Shown: one piece after another, positions 35,136 to 47,284 of the stretch
Numbering within the stretch: the stretch's first letter is position 1
Layout: the number at the start of each line of letters is the position of its first letter
Assembly: GCA_039000515.1 (NCBI GenBank)
Contig: JBCFYV010011164.1
Coordinates: forward strand, 41,360,566 to 41,424,565
DNA length: 64,000 nt
DNA from: Timema cristinae
Taxonomy: Eukaryota > Arthropoda > Insecta > Phasmatodea > Timematidae
Direction: 5' to 3'
Translations under genes and position numbers: made by a program
The notes under the pieces: model-generated
Told to the model about the DNA's origin: nothing
Database searches by the model: none
Seen by the model: the letters and a program-made list of their open reading frames with translations, nothing else

Positions 35136-35339
35136 ACCTATTTATTTGGCACTTTTTTTTAATACTTTGACACATCTGCGTGTGTTCGTCCAAATTTGTA
35201 TGAGCTGTGAATATTCATGCTATCAGATATGTACATGTCAACCATCACATCCACGCTACAGCATTGTCTTCTTACAAAACTGGGAAACATTTCTACATGC
35301 TCAGTAAATGAGTTGGTTTAGATTTAAATAACCATACAA

Positions 35340-35665
35340 CTATAATTCCAAACCTCCATGGCTACGACCCGCAAGAGAGCTATGCCGACCGAGTGGCCGC
35401 CGTCTGTTAGTGAGGATAATAGCAACAATCGTGGATAGAGGGTGTAATTTGGCCAGCACAACGAACCCTCTGGCCATCTCGGTTTTATAAACCGGGGCCG
35501 CTATTTATTTATTTATTCAAGAAGCTCCTCGTTTGTCTTCACAAGGCTGAATTTGACCCCGTTCCAGACCCACTGCTTCACAGAAAAATCTGGAATCATC
35601 GGGTATCGAACCCGGTACCTTTGTGTCTGTAGCCAGGAACTGACCAATAGACAACAAAGGTGGTC
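35340..35665 (-). repeat. SINE-3 copy
   Basis: On the - strand: TGTCTATTGGTCAGTTCCTG, the B box GGTACCGGGTTCGATACCCG, then AAGCAGTGGGTCTGGAACGG and the conserved end GCGGCCACTCGGTCGGCATA. This matches the copy at 24361-24700. Confidence 0.8.
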
Positions 35666-35837
35666 ACACAATGATAACACCATCCAAAATAATATCTACA
35701 CCTGATTGTGGTGTCCGATGAGATTAATAAATTCTGTCAGGTTTGAAAGAAATCTTCAAATACGGAAATATCTGGGTTGTCTCGGTTAAAAATCGTGGTT
35801 TTATTGACTGAACGACTGTTTGAACTCTTCTTTGTGC

Positions 35838-37822
35838 ACCCTGCATGCAATGTTGTCCCAACCCGCAGGAAGAAAGTGTTGCTTTAGTCACTTCCCAGCT
35901 TCTTTGTTCACCCTGCATGCAATGTTGTCCAAACCGTAGGAAGAAAGTGTTCGTTAGTCACTTCCCAGCTTCTTTGTGCACCCTGCATTCAATGTTGTCC
36001 AAACCGCAAGAAGAAAGTGTTGCGTTAGTCACTTCCCACTTCTTTGTGCACCCTGCATGCAATGTTGTCCAAACCGCAGGAAGAAAGTGTTGCTTAGTCA
36101 CTTCCCAGCTTCTTTGTCACCCTGCATGCAATGTTTCCTAAACCGAGGAAGAAAGTGTTGCGTTAGTCACTTCCCAGCTTCTTTGTTCACCCTGCATGCA
36201 ATGTTGTCTCAAACCGAGGCAGAAAGTGTTGCTTTAGTCACTTCACAGCTTCTTTGTCACCCTGCATGCAATTTGTCCAAACCGAGGAAGAAAGTGTTGC
36301 TTTAGTCCTTCCAGCTTCTTTGGTCACCCTGCATGCAATTTGTCGAAACGCGCAGGAAGAAAGTGTTGCTTTAGTCACTTCCCAGCTTATTTGGTTTACC
36401 CTGCATGCAATGTTGTCAAACCGCAGGAAGAAAGTGTTGCTTTAGTCACTTCCCAGCTTATTTGTTCACCCTGCATGCAATGTTGTCTAAACCGCAGGAA
36501 GAAAGTGTTGCTTTAGTCACTTCCCAGCTTCTTTGTTCACCCTGCATGCAATGTTGTTCAAACCGCAGGAAGAAAGTGTTGCTTTGTCACTTCCCAGCTT
36601 CTTTGTTCACCCTGCATGCAATGTTGTCTAAACCGCAGGAAGAAAGTGTTGCTTTAGTCACTTCCCAGCTTCTTTGTTCACCCTGCATGCAATGTTGTCC
36701 AAACCGAAGGAAGAAAGTGTTGCTTTAGTCAATTCACAGCTTCTTTGGTCACCCTGCATGCAATGTTGTCTAAACCGCAGGAAGAAAGTGTTGCTTTAGT
36801 CACTTCCCAGCTTCTTTGGTCACCCTGCATGCAATGTTGTCGAAACGCGCAGGAAGAAAGTGTTGCTTTAGTCACTTCCCAGCTTATTTGTTCACCCTGC
36901 ATGCAATGTTGTCTAAACCGCAGGAAGAAAGTGTTGCTTTAGTCACTTCCCAGCTTCTTTGTTCACCCTGAATGCAATGTTGTCTAAACCGCAGGAAGAA
37001 AGTGTTGCTTTAGTCACTTCCCAGCTTTTTTGTTCACCCTGCATGCAATGTCGTCCAAACCACAGGAAGAAAGTGTTGCTTTTGTCAATTCCCAGCTTCT
37101 TTGGTCACCCTGCATGCAATGTTGTCTAAACCGCAGGAAGAAAGTGTTGCTTTAGTCACTTCCCAGTTTTTTGTTCACCCTGCATGCAATGTTGTTTAAA
37201 CCGCAGGAAGAAAGTGTTGCTTTAGTCACTTCCCAGCTTCTTTGTTCACCCTGCATGCAATGTTGTCCAAACCACAGGAAGAAAGTGTTGCTTTTGTCAA
37301 TTCCCAGCTTCTTTGGTCACCCTGCATGCAATGTTGTCTAAACCTAAACCGCAGGAAGAAAGTGTTGCTTTAGTCAATTCCCAGCTTCTTTGGTCACCCT
37401 CATGCAATGTTGTCTAAACCGCAGGAAGAAAGTGTTGCTTTAGTCAATTCCCAGCTTCTTTGGTCACCCTGCATGCAATGTTGTCTAAACCGCAGGAAGA
37501 AAGTGTTGCTTTAGACAATTCCCAGCTTCTTTGGTCACCCTGCATGCAATGTTGTCCAAACCGCAGGAAGAAAGTGTTGCTTTAGTCAATTCCCAGCTTC
37601 TTTGGTCACCCTGCATGCAATGTTGTCCAAACCGCAGGAAGAAAGTGTTGCTTTAGTCACTTCCCAGCTTCTTTGTGCACCCTGCATGCAATGTTGTCCA
37701 AACCGCAGGAAGAAAGTGTTGCTTTAGTCACTTCCCAGCTTCTTTGTTCACCCTGCATGCAATGTTGTCCAAACCGCAGGAAGAAAGTGTTGCTTTAGTC
37801 ACTTCCCAGCATCTTCGTGCTC
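35838..37822. repeat. 71-bp satellite-like array, about 28 units
   Basis: The unit is GTTCACCCTGCATGCAATGT + TGTCCAAACCGCAGGAAGAA + AGTGTTGCTTTAGTCACTTC + CCAGCTTCTTT. Units differ by small substitutions and single-base indels, more on the left edge than on the right. Each contains the palindrome TGCATGCA. 71 is not divisible by three, so the ORFs across it (Met-Gln-Cys-Cys rich) shift frame and have no meaning. Confidence 0.95.
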
Positions 37823-37929
37823 CTGTTTTGTCATTGAACTGTTGAGAATCAAGAGTAAAAATATGTTCAATGTAGCTTGTGAAAGGATTACCTATTCCGA
37901 TCTTTACATCACCATTCATTGGAGCTTGA

Positions 37930-38120
37930 ACCAGCACCATGGGATACTGGTCAGTGCACCTGGCTAGGAGCTTAGGGGTCCCCGGTTCGATACCTGGTTG
38001 GTACCATGGGTAATTTTCCTTAAAGGGGAATTATCTCAACAGTAACCAGGGTTTTGTTAATCAGGCTTAATAGCTTTCACTGGTTCCAAGCCCATTCATA
38101 TTCACCATCACCTTCACCAT
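37930..38120 (+). repeat. tRNA-like SINE copy (fifth type)
   Basis: GGTCAGTGCACCTGGCTAGG (A-box-like) and GTCCCCGGTTCGATACCTGG (B box) are followed by a short body ending in a (CACCAT)n-like tract at 38098-38130. Confidence 0.6.
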
Positions 38121-38368
38121 CACCATCCCCATAATCTCATCTCATCAGGACATGAAAACAACCTCCACGGAAAAAACGTAAGAGTAGTACATTCTGGGCA
38201 ACGGTACATTAGTACTGGCTAATCTTTCCCCAAACTGCCAATTGGACTACGAGTGATGTAACCCAGACACGCATATATATGTATATATGTATGCGTGTAC
38301 ATGCGTATGATATACGAGTGGTGTGACCCAGACACGCATATATATACATACACACGAGTGGTGTGGCA
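38121..38368. repeat. short repeats with CAGACACGCATATATA
   Basis: ACGAGTGRTGTRACCCAGAC + ACGCATATATA occurs twice (38249 and 38315), and a related CAGACACGCATATAAATA lies at 39000. Confidence 0.55.
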
Positions 38369-38370
38369 TT

Positions 38371-38640
38371 TGTTATACACTTTATTACAGTTACGCCAAT
38401 TTTAATTGGTGGATTTGGAAATTGACTAGTACCATTAATATTAGGAGCCCCCGATATAGCTTTTCCATGAATAAATAATATAAGACTATGACTTTTACCA
38501 CCATAATTAATAAAGTTATTAGCAAGCAGATTATTTGAAAGTAGAGCAAGGACATGGTGAAACGTTTATCCACCCTACTCATCAACTATTGCTCACACAG
38601 GAGGATCTGTTGATATAACAATCTTTTCTGCACATATTAA
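38371..38640 (+). pseudogene. cox1: nuclear insertion of mitochondrial cox1 (NUMT)
   Basis: In the invertebrate mitochondrial code (TGA Trp, ATA Met, AGA Ser) one frame reads [20 protein letters not shown], then AFPWMNNMSLWLLPP, SRLFES, YPPYSSTIAHTGGSVDM and TIFSAHI. This is the middle of cytochrome c oxidase subunit I, roughly residues 100-190. One stop (TAA) replaces the Ser codon after LLPP, and several conserved glycines are changed, so it is a decayed nuclear copy. In the standard code it is full of stops. Confidence 0.92.
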
Positions 38641-38673
38641 CATTTTCAGTACACTTAGCATACATATTTTACC

Positions 38674-38950
38674 CCATCCATTACTGTTTCCAGCCTATGG
38701 TCCGGGTCAGTTTTTAATTCAAGTCATATGTTTTCCACAACCGGCTGGTTGTAGCTTCAAATGCCTTATAATATAACTTAATACTAGGACAAACACAGCA
38801 TTCAGTAACCGGTCTTAATTTATAAATGGGAAAGGGTAATCCCATATTTCATCAATGATAAAGTTTTTGGCCATGCCAGGAATCGAACGCGGGATCCTTA
38901 GATTAGTAATCAGACATGCTACCGACTGAGCTAAGATGTCGGACAAACTC
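38674..38950 (-). repeat. SINE-4 copy with well-preserved tRNA-like head
   Basis: On the - strand the head reads TTAGCTCAGTCGGTAGCATG (A box) ... GCGTTCGATTCCTGGC (B box). The body (inverse of CCATTACTGTTTCCAGCCTA ... CCGGCTGG ... CAGCATTCAGTAACCGG) recurs at 58279-58535 and 61712-61885. Confidence 0.85.
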
Positions 38951-39096
38951 AAGAGATGTGGCCCAGTTTGCATTTTGTGAAAATATATTGGAGTTGGCTC
39001 AGACACGCATATAAATATATTATGTATATATGAGAGCTTGGACCTTTTGGTTGAGAAGTAAAGGGTTGGTATTTCATCACAGGATTCAGAACTCAA

Positions 39097-39690
39097 TGTT
39101 TTATCTTTACTTTTATAGTTTTTTTGTGTGTCAAATTGAGGGTCATAAGATTTGACTAATCTTGTGATGAATGTTTCTTCATACTATTAAAACCGTTCAA
39201 ACTTAAAACCACGCGGAGATGCAGTAATTTAATCAAACTTAGCCACATTTCGCGCAATTGTTGGAAATTCAGCTCCGACGAACATAGATTTGTCGGGAAA
39301 ACCACCAGTGCAAGTCCATTTTTCCATCTTTGATCTTGGCACAAGGGGTCAAGTGCTCAAGGGTATATTTTTATATTTTATAAAATTAAGATATTAAACA
39401 AAATATAATCTATCGATACCATGATTATTATGCAAACTGTATGCACATAAATGAGTTTATGACGTTTGTTTTATAAATAAACATCACTGAGCTTTGTTGC
39501 CTGACCCAAGATGCCTCCAAGGCTCAAATTGATCGTATTATTCACATAGCCAACCTTTGTATAAAATCTCATGCGTGTATAATAAATTGCACGACTCTTC
39601 TAAATAAGGAGGCAAATTATTACAACTATTCTTTAATATAAAGATTAGGGCTTACTGTTTAGTGTGTGGACACTATATTAACACCCTTCC
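39097..39690. other. intergenic DNA, nothing recognised
   Basis: No coding block, repeat or terminal motif that I can name. Confidence 0.4.
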
Positions 39691-39696
39691 CAACTG

Positions 39697-40925
39697 TTCG
39701 AATATATACACTAATGTAGTAGGGATGAGAAACGTAAGAATGTTCGAATATATACACTAATGTAGTAGGGATGAGAAACGTAGGACTGTTTGAATATATA
39801 CACTAATGTAGTAGGGATGAGAAACGTAAGAATGTTCGAATATATACACTAATGTAGTAGGGAGGAGAAACGTAAGGACTGTTCGAATATATACACTAAT
39901 GTAGTAGGGAAGAGAAACGTAGGACTGTTCGAATATATACACTAATGTAGTAGGGATGAGAAACGCAGGACTATTCGAATATATACACTAATGTAGTAGG
40001 GATGAGAAACGCAGGACTATTCGAATATATACACTAATGTAGTAGGGAGGAGAAACGTAAGAATGTTCGAATATATACACTAATGTAGTAGGGAGGAGAA
40101 ACGTAAGAATGTTCGAATATATACACTAATGTAGTAGGGAGGAGAAACGTAAGAATGTTCGAATATATAAACTAATGTAGTAGGGATGAGAAACGTAGGA
40201 CTGTTTGAATATATACACTAATGTAGTAGGGATGAGAAACATAGGACTGTTCGAATATATACACTAATGTAGTAGGGATGAGAAACGTAGGACTGTTTGA
40301 ATATATACACTAATGTAGTAGGGATGAGAAACATAGGACTGTTCGAATATATACACTAATGTAGTAGGGATGAGAAACGTAGGACTGTTTGAATATATAC
40401 ACTAATGTAGTAGGGATGAGAAACGTAGGACTGTTCGAATATTTACACTAATGTAGTAGGGATGAGAAACGTAGGACTGTTTGAATATATACACTAATGT
40501 AGTAGGGATGAGAAACATAGGACTGTTCGAATATATACACTAATGTAGTAGGGATGAGAAACGTAGGACTGTTTGAATATATACACTAATGTAGTAGGGA
40601 TGAGAAACATAGGACTGTTCGAATATATACACTAATGTAGTAGGGATGAGAAACGTAGGACTGTTTGAATATATACACTAATGTAGTAGGGATGAGAAAC
40701 GTAGGACTGTTTGAATATATACACTAATGTAGTAGGGATGAGAAACATAGACTGTTCGAATATATACACTAATGTAGTAGGGATGAGAAACGTAGGACTG
40801 TTTGAATATATACACTAATGTAGTAGGGATGAGAAACGTAGGACTGTTCGAATATTTACACTAATGTAGTAGGGATGAGAAACGCAGGACTATTCGAATA
40901 CTCGTATATACACTAATTTGGTAGA
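39697..40925. repeat. 46-bp satellite-like array, about 26-27 units
   Basis: The unit is GTTCGAATATATACACTAAT + GTAGTAGGGATGAGAAACGT + AGGACT. From about 40170 to 40830, GTTTGAA units and GTTCGAA/ACATAGG units tend to alternate, giving a 92-bp dimeric order. The left part uses GTAAGAATGTTCGAA units and GGGAGGAG variants. Confidence 0.95.
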
Positions 40926-41309
40926 GATGAGGAAGGCAGAGTTTAAAGTAAATATTGTTGTTTACCAGTAAAAAAAAAAAGGAAAGTGGGAAATGTTCTA
41001 TAAAAAATACCCTAATTCGAACCACGAGCCTCCTCCTCCCTAGAAATCAAAACAAGATGAGATTTAATCACGGTACTTGCGATAAAATGTCAGATTAGGC
41101 TCTTTATCCATAACTTTATCCAGGATTTCATGTTTAGAGTTCTTGTCATTTACTTCTCGTGGAGATTTATCAAATATAAATGATCGGGAGCTCCAAGCCA
41201 CTACCAACATACAAGTAACATTGTCCACGGACTGATACAACGCTCACAAAAGTAACATTAACTCGCATAGGTGTGTACGTGGACGGAGATATAATTATAC
41301 TATCTGATT
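40926..41309. other. intergenic DNA, nothing recognised
   Basis: An A-run at 40970-40982 and no coding signal. Confidence 0.4.
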
Positions 41310-41500
41310 TGGTGGCGGTGAAAAGGTTAGGGGTCAAATTCTGGCTGAGTATAATAATTATTTTTTTCATTTAGGTCTCTGACTATTCCTCCACGCAAAT
41401 GTGGGTACACTTATTATATATTCTATCATTCTCACACCTACAATTTAATATGAATACGCGTATAGACCGGACAGTTAGTAAGATGTTTTACACTTAAAGC
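41310..41500 (+). repeat. SINE-2 copy, degraded
   Basis: GGTTAGGGGTCAAATTCTGG (B box region), TTCCTCCACGCAAATGTGGG + TACACTT (body) and GACCGGACAGTTAGTAAGAT (tail). Confidence 0.6.
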
Positions 41501-41564
41501 TATTTGTGGACTTAAACGAAGTTAAAATAAAATATTGTTTATTACTTTTCAGTCATCTAACTTA

Positions 41565-41795
41565 TATTGATTGCCAAACCCTTCCTTCACCTCTGACAAG
41601 ACGTATATTAATCACAACTTGTGAATGTGGGGAATGCCAGACCTCCAGCGTGGTCCGGATCCCACGTTAAACTGTAGGTCCTCCATTTCATCTCACAATC
41701 ACCCTACTATTACACATTACCGTAAATTCGCATAACCTGAACGGTTAGTAAGACGCGGTGCTAATAATAATTAATAATAATAATAAGCTTATATC
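41565..41795 (+). repeat. SINE-1 copy, 5'-truncated
   Basis: It starts at GATTGCCAAACCCTTCCTTC and carries an extra segment (GTATATTAATCACAA) in place of CATCTTG before TGTGAATGTGGGGAATGCC. It ends in AGTAAGACGCGGTGCTAATA. Confidence 0.85.
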
Positions 41796-42059
41796 TATTT
41801 TATTATTGCCTTCACGTTCACATTTTACAAGCACTAATTTAGATATTTTATTTAATGTATAGTGAAGTAAATTTTCCAAAATGACGTCAAATGTGTAAAT
41901 GTCCTAGATTATAAATGATTTATGCCATGTTTTGAATAAAATATTTTCTTGTTTCTTTTCACAACACTGTGTACCTTCCAATCGTGTATTTCTTTTGTGC
42001 CACGTAACATCACGATAGATGTGTTATTCCTTCTCCATACGTTTCCCATCTCAGATGTC

Positions 42060-42420
42060 TTTGTGAATAAAAGGAGCTGATAAGTCTTCTCTTATTCGAT
42101 CTGGCAAGGCTGAACGATCGCTTTGAAGACTAGTCCCCGGTAATAAACTTGTTACACCTACATTTGGCTAGGAAGAAACAAGACTCGATTCCGATCTCTT
42201 CTTTTTCTTCTGTCATTTGTTTACAAATCAATTTAAAAAGAATCGGACACAGTGAACGACAAAATATTTTATCCTCGCCAAGGTTCGCTGGGACGCATTG
42301 TTGTTTTGTCCTGTTTTTGTGTGACATTTTTACTGCTTCTTCTAGCAATTCTAGAATCTTTATATTATTCGACCAAGAAAAAAAAACCTTCAGTATGACA
42401 ATCCATCTCAACATAAAACA
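42060..42420 (-). pseudogene. unidentified coding remnant, - strand
   Basis: The - strand reads KILELLEEAVKMSHKNRT, KQQCVPANLGEDKIFCRSLC, KQMTEEKEEIGIESCFF and LAKCRCNKFITGD to a stop at 42130-42132. The next frame then gives LLPGTSLQSDRSALPDR and IREDLSAPFIHKDI to about 42048. Two adjoining frames that both look coding suggest one gene with a frameshift. No family is recognised. Confidence 0.35.
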
Positions 42421-42805
42421 TCACTTGCAGAAATATGTATACCATATGAGCGCCTTTAAGGATCTTTAAGAAAATATATAAAATGCATTTACGGAATAGC
42501 AATCCTCAATGACACTCCTATGATTAAGAGAGTTGGAGGAATATTTGCCCCTTCCTTCCAAGATAAAAATAACTTTTGATGAAAATTTAAAAAAAATTAA
42601 GTACACTTATAATACAGAGGCAGTTTGATCCAATTGACAGCCTATGACATGTTTAATTTTGGCCCACAAATATCAACGGGCTTTAAAACAAATATTTTAA
42701 AAAAATGGGTAGCCCCAATATTCACCTTCGTCAAACTTGTGATACAAAACAGGCTGTCACCTCCATAACTTAATTAATCTATGGCATTAGGCGCTTGAAA
42801 GTTCA

Positions 42806-43300
42806 TTGCCGCACTTACAAAAGTATGACACCTATCCCTATCTTGAGCTTTCTATCCAGTCCCCTTCATTACACCCTGACTCTTTCAGGTCAATTCTAAT
42901 GTTACCCTCCCATCTTCATCTAGGTATTCCCAATGGTATCTTCCCAATGGGTTTGCCAGTCAGTGCCTTGAACACGGCTCTAGATGTTCTTATTCACGCT
43001 GCATCTCCCCACGGTAGCTTGCCAGATTTTACTATACTAACAATGTCTTGTGCTGAGTATAGGGTATGTAACTCATCAATATGTAACCTACCCCACTCCC
43101 TAGTTACATCATCCCTTTTTGGAACAAATATCTTTCTAAGCAGCTTGTTTACGAACACCCTAAAACTGTTTTCACAATGTGGGGTAAGAAATCATGTTTC
43201 CAAACCTTTATTGTTACAACCGGTAATATTATTTTTTGTATATTCTGAGTTTACTTTCCTTAACAGCAGGCGAGATATTAACAATTTACTGATCGAGTAA
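42806..43300 (+). pseudogene. repeat-borne ORF of the HLxLGxPxGxFPxGxP type
   Basis: The 164-codon frame contains LPSHLHLGIPNGIFPMGLPV, LNTALDVLIHAASPHG, SLPDFTILTM and LPHSLVTSSLFGTNIFLSSL + FTNTL. The order HLRLGLPSGLFPSG / RATCPAHLILLD / SPVTSSLLGPNILLSTLFSNTL is what I recall from many hypothetical proteins in arthropod assemblies. These are translations of a dispersed repeat rather than a host gene. The copy is open but diverged. Confidence 0.55.
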
Positions 43301-43889
43301 TAGCGTGCATTTTCAGACTATTTCCTAATTTCCAATTTAATATCGTTTCTACTAGTTAATATTGTACTACATTCTTGTACTGATTTAAGTGTTAAAAGTA
43401 AGACTTTTTCTTTTTCTTACGGCCCTCTTTGTTTACCCGAACTGTGCAAGTTGGCTTGCGAGTCAGCAAAGGTTGAACCACACTAAGAAAATAGAGCTAT
43501 TACGTAGATAACATTTTAATTGAAGATTTTATTCAAAATATATATCACTTTACACATTAAAAGTGCCCTTAAAATCCTCAATTAGAAAAAAACTACATAC
43601 GTAATAGCCTTGATACATTTATATGTTTCCCCTTCATCCCCATAACAAAAAAAAAATATGGGTGTGCTTCTAGACAGAGATTACTAAACTTTCAGTTGAT
43701 CATCTTGACACCGTCTCTCAACAGTGAGAGTTGCATCCTATAGGAGTAGATATGGTAACATTTAAAAATGTCGCAGAAGGTTCTTCCTATTCGAGCCGAA
43801 TGTATGTCAGTCACACACTGAAAACACAATTACAGTTTTTGTTGTTGTACAACGCTCATTGACACTCGTCAGGATCTACGGAAATATAA
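43301..43889. other. intergenic DNA, nothing recognised
   Basis: AT-rich. No ORF or repeat end identified. Confidence 0.4.
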
Positions 43890-44095
43890 GACTATTATTA
43901 TTATTATTATTAACTATTATACACCGCGTCTTACTACCCATTCGAGTTATACGCACTTACGCTAATGTGTAATGGTAGGTGATTGTGAGATGAAATGAAG
44001 GACCCACAGTTTAACGTGGAATCCGAACCACGGTGGAGGCCTGGCATTCCCCACATTCACAAGATGTCTTGTCAGAGGTGAAGGAAGGGTTTGGT
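43890..44095 (-). repeat. SINE-1 copy, 5'-truncated
   Basis: (TTA)n, CACCGCGTCTTACTACCCAT + TCGAGTTATACGCAC and the SINE-1 body as far as GAAGGAAGGGTTTGGT. Flanks AATATAAGACTA and AATATAGACTA suggest an imperfect target-site duplication. Confidence 0.88.
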
Positions 44096-44659
44096 AGAAT
44101 ATAGACTAACACATCCAAGAAGATTACAGAGGATGAGGGTGCAGCGTTCGACTTAAAAGAGAATGGTGGACCAGCCGGTGTGGTTTTAACGTCTACAGAC
44201 TGATACAAATATATTTTGATCACTTTACAATTAATTATGACGCGTGTATTTTAAAGGTTATTCATATGACCAAACCAACTATAAGTATATAGGTCACGTA
44301 GATAGTGGGGCTAGCCCATAGTAGGATTCTGGTTGAAGGCCATCTAACAAAAACAAATATATTCGTTCTTATTTCTGTCACTGTTGATATGATGTAACTA
44401 TAATACTAGTATTGGTGGTATTTTATTAATACCTATCAAAAATGACAGTTGCAGATCACATGACTTGACGTATACACTATATGAGAATTTAGGTAACTTT
44501 TGTCACTGTTAAAAAAAGTTCCCTTCTATCTTAATTTGATTGTAGCTTTCAGTGTTGAGATTGATTGGGTTTCGATTATCTAGATATCAACCATGTCAAC
44601 GAGATACTTGATCAACTTGAACTTTTTTAATTGCACTGCTCTCTACTATCACCCAGTCT

Positions 44660-44875
44660 TTGCTCATATTTACATTAATGGGGTGGAGAACTAAGAAGGT
44701 AGAATGTATAGGAAGTGTATCCACATTTGTGTGGACGAAGAATAGAAAAATATTTAGGGGAGAAACACCACAGTACACTGAGCCGGGACTCGAACCCAAC
44801 CCACCCCCTACTAACATCCGGATAGTACTAAACTGATAGCTCTATCCGGTTGACCACCATTGTGGGCATATCTTC
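44660..44875 (-). repeat. SINE-2 copy
   Basis: AGGAAGTGTATCCACATTTG + TGTGGACGAAG (body) and CGGGACTCGAACCCAACCCA (B box inverse) identify it. The tail is lost. Confidence 0.65.
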
Positions 44876-46239
44876 GTCATTGTTTTACTCGAAGCATTGC
44901 ATTTTTTTAGTTTTAAAGTTTTGGACTTACTTTCCCTCAAGGAAACTAGTATTCCGAGGGTTTTGGAACATGCTGTATAACCGTAGACACCTAGGTTGTC
45001 ATTATCAGTCTTAACCTAAGCTCTTGTCTTATATAAAGGCGGAACTGTAGCCTTGTAGCGATATTTATAATCTTACGTCGATCGCCTGAAATTCGTAATG
45101 ACCCGTTTGGTCATAGAAGAGTGGGTTCAATCTGTGTGCCTGCGTGGGCAAGTGCCCTCTTTGCATAATCCTGGTATTTAAAGTCATCCCGTATTCGAGA
45201 TAATGTTAATGTGTACTGTTCTACATTCAACAAAGCTCTGATCATGTTCACCTTTGGGTGATTTTTATGGCATTATCGACGACGTTTGCATTAATCTAAT
45301 TGAATGGTTATTTACGTTTGGAAAAATGTAGTTTTTACTCGGAGATATAAATGACGTTTCTAAACACAGATGTATGCCATCACACGACTTAAAAACTCAC
45401 TCAATCTAGTACGTACACTTAAATGTACAGTACTTTGGATTAATTGAGCCATAACCGAATATCAATGTTGTTCTCACAACATTTCTTACTTTTCTCGTTT
45501 CTACTGCTTTGTGTGAGAGAAGTCTTAGCAAGTTAAAATTAATCAAGACTTATTTAAGATCGAATATCGGACAATAATTATTATCCGATCTTTACATAAT
45601 TTCGATTGAATAGTTAAATATATTAATAATGATGATGTAATCAATTAATTTGTTGAAATGAAAGCTAAAAAAAGTGCAATTTAAATCATTATATTTATTT
45701 ATAAATACGTGTGAATGATCGTGTATATTACTTGTGTACACACAATTAATTTATAAAAAATTGTTATATTGTATTTGTTATATTATTACTTTCCCCGCCT
45801 CCTGCTCCAAGAAAAAATAATTAAAGGGCCCAAAAACAAAATATTGAATAGGGCACATTAAAAGCATGTCACGTCACTGCATTTTAGAGTTTGTCTCCAC
45901 GCACGGTTAGCACCGAGCTTAGGTGGGAAATACAGATCGAACTAGGCTTCACATCATCATGTGGATCTAGGGATTCTACTTTAATAAACGGTAGAATTTA
46001 GAGCGGTTAGTAAATTTTACCAAGTTTTAGAAGATACAACCTAATTTAAAATGAATTGTTTCAAAATAAAAATTAAAATAAATGGAACTGTGCAGCGCAC
46101 AGACGTTCTCACTCGTTTACTTTAAAACTGAGCCATTTACTTATAACCGTGAAATTGGGATGTACATACTGTGCCTTCCATGTATCTATGCAGGAAATTA
46201 ATATATTTTAATAAATGGTACGACAAAATCGTATTAAAC
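44876..46239. other. gene-poor DNA, nothing recognised
   Basis: AT-rich. A palindromic patch at 45560-45600 (GATCGAATATCGGACAATAA with an inverted TTATTATCCGATC) is the only structure noted. Confidence 0.4.
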
Positions 46240-47280
46240 GTTCTCATATTGTATATTATATCTTCAAAGAAAATGTTCAAAATTAGGTTTACAGTAAACC
46301 ACCCTTAAATAAGATTTTCTCATAAAAATCACAATAATCTCTCCTTTTAAATACATTCCAAACCAAATTGTTTAAATGTTTTTAGAAAATTTTAAAATTT
46401 CAAAAATAAGTTATTTGCAAAATACCCTAAAATTATTTATAATATGAAAAATAAAAAATTATTCTTATTTATTATAAACACTATTTCCGGATGCCCATTT
46501 TGAAATCAATCTTCAAGGCAAATTTCAATTTTTTTTAACTTGGTCTTTTATTTGTCTTAAGTAAGTACCGTTAAATTAAATTATTTGTAAAAATAAAAAT
46601 ACATTATTATTGATCATGTAAAATATTTCCCCTATACCAATTATGAAAAACATACTTGTAATTTTTATAATATCGAATTTTACGAAAAATTACTCATCAG
46701 TAAGCTAGTATAAAATAATTTTGTATTCCAAATTAAATATACATAATTATATATAGTGTAAAAAATTAATGATACCCATTTAAAACATCCTTTTAAAATA
46801 TTCAATTTTTTTTAAAAACAATCTTCAGTAAAGTTCCCTTAAGCGATTTGTTACTATAATAAGCACTATACCGTGAAATTGGTCTTGTAAAACACTTCCA
46901 TGATATGCATTTGTGATCGAATCGTTAGGGATATTTAAAAACTCGAGTTTTTGAAGAATCAACTATCAATAAAATATTCATAAACGAGTTTTTGAAAGTA
47001 CACGGTGTTATTTGTCATACCACACAATCCACAGATTTATCTTTTAATCAAAATTGTCAGTCACTTTATGAAATATTTGGAATTAAAAAAAAGATCACTT
47101 ATCAGTAAGCTACCCTTAATTTGAGGGCTAGGGTCAAAATAAAAAAGTCCTCAGGTATAGCCCTATAAAATCTAAATATAAAGTTTGAACAAATTACAGC
47201 CAAAATTTTGGTTTCGAGGCCAGGGACAGACAGACTGATGGAAACACAGAATTGTAAAAACCACTTTTCTGGGTTCGGGT
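46240..47280. repeat. eroded tandem-like repeat, about 135-bp spacing
   Basis: Related words (CAGTAAGCTACCCTTAA-like) recur near 46290, 46560, 46700, 46826 and 47103, with AT-rich filler containing ATTTC/AAATTTT motifs. Spacing is close to one or two times 135 bp. Confidence 0.4.
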
Positions 47281-47284
47281 TCAC

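Noticed and set aside
35724..37940. CRISPR-like regular spacing
   Set aside because: Units are contiguous with no unique spacers, in a eukaryotic genome. It is a tandem satellite.
38371..38640. A functional nuclear cox1-like gene
   Set aside because: It reads only in the mitochondrial code and has a stop and lost conserved residues.
38868..38945. A functional tRNA gene on the - strand
   Set aside because: The A and B boxes are good, but the same head continues into the SINE-4 body found at two more places.
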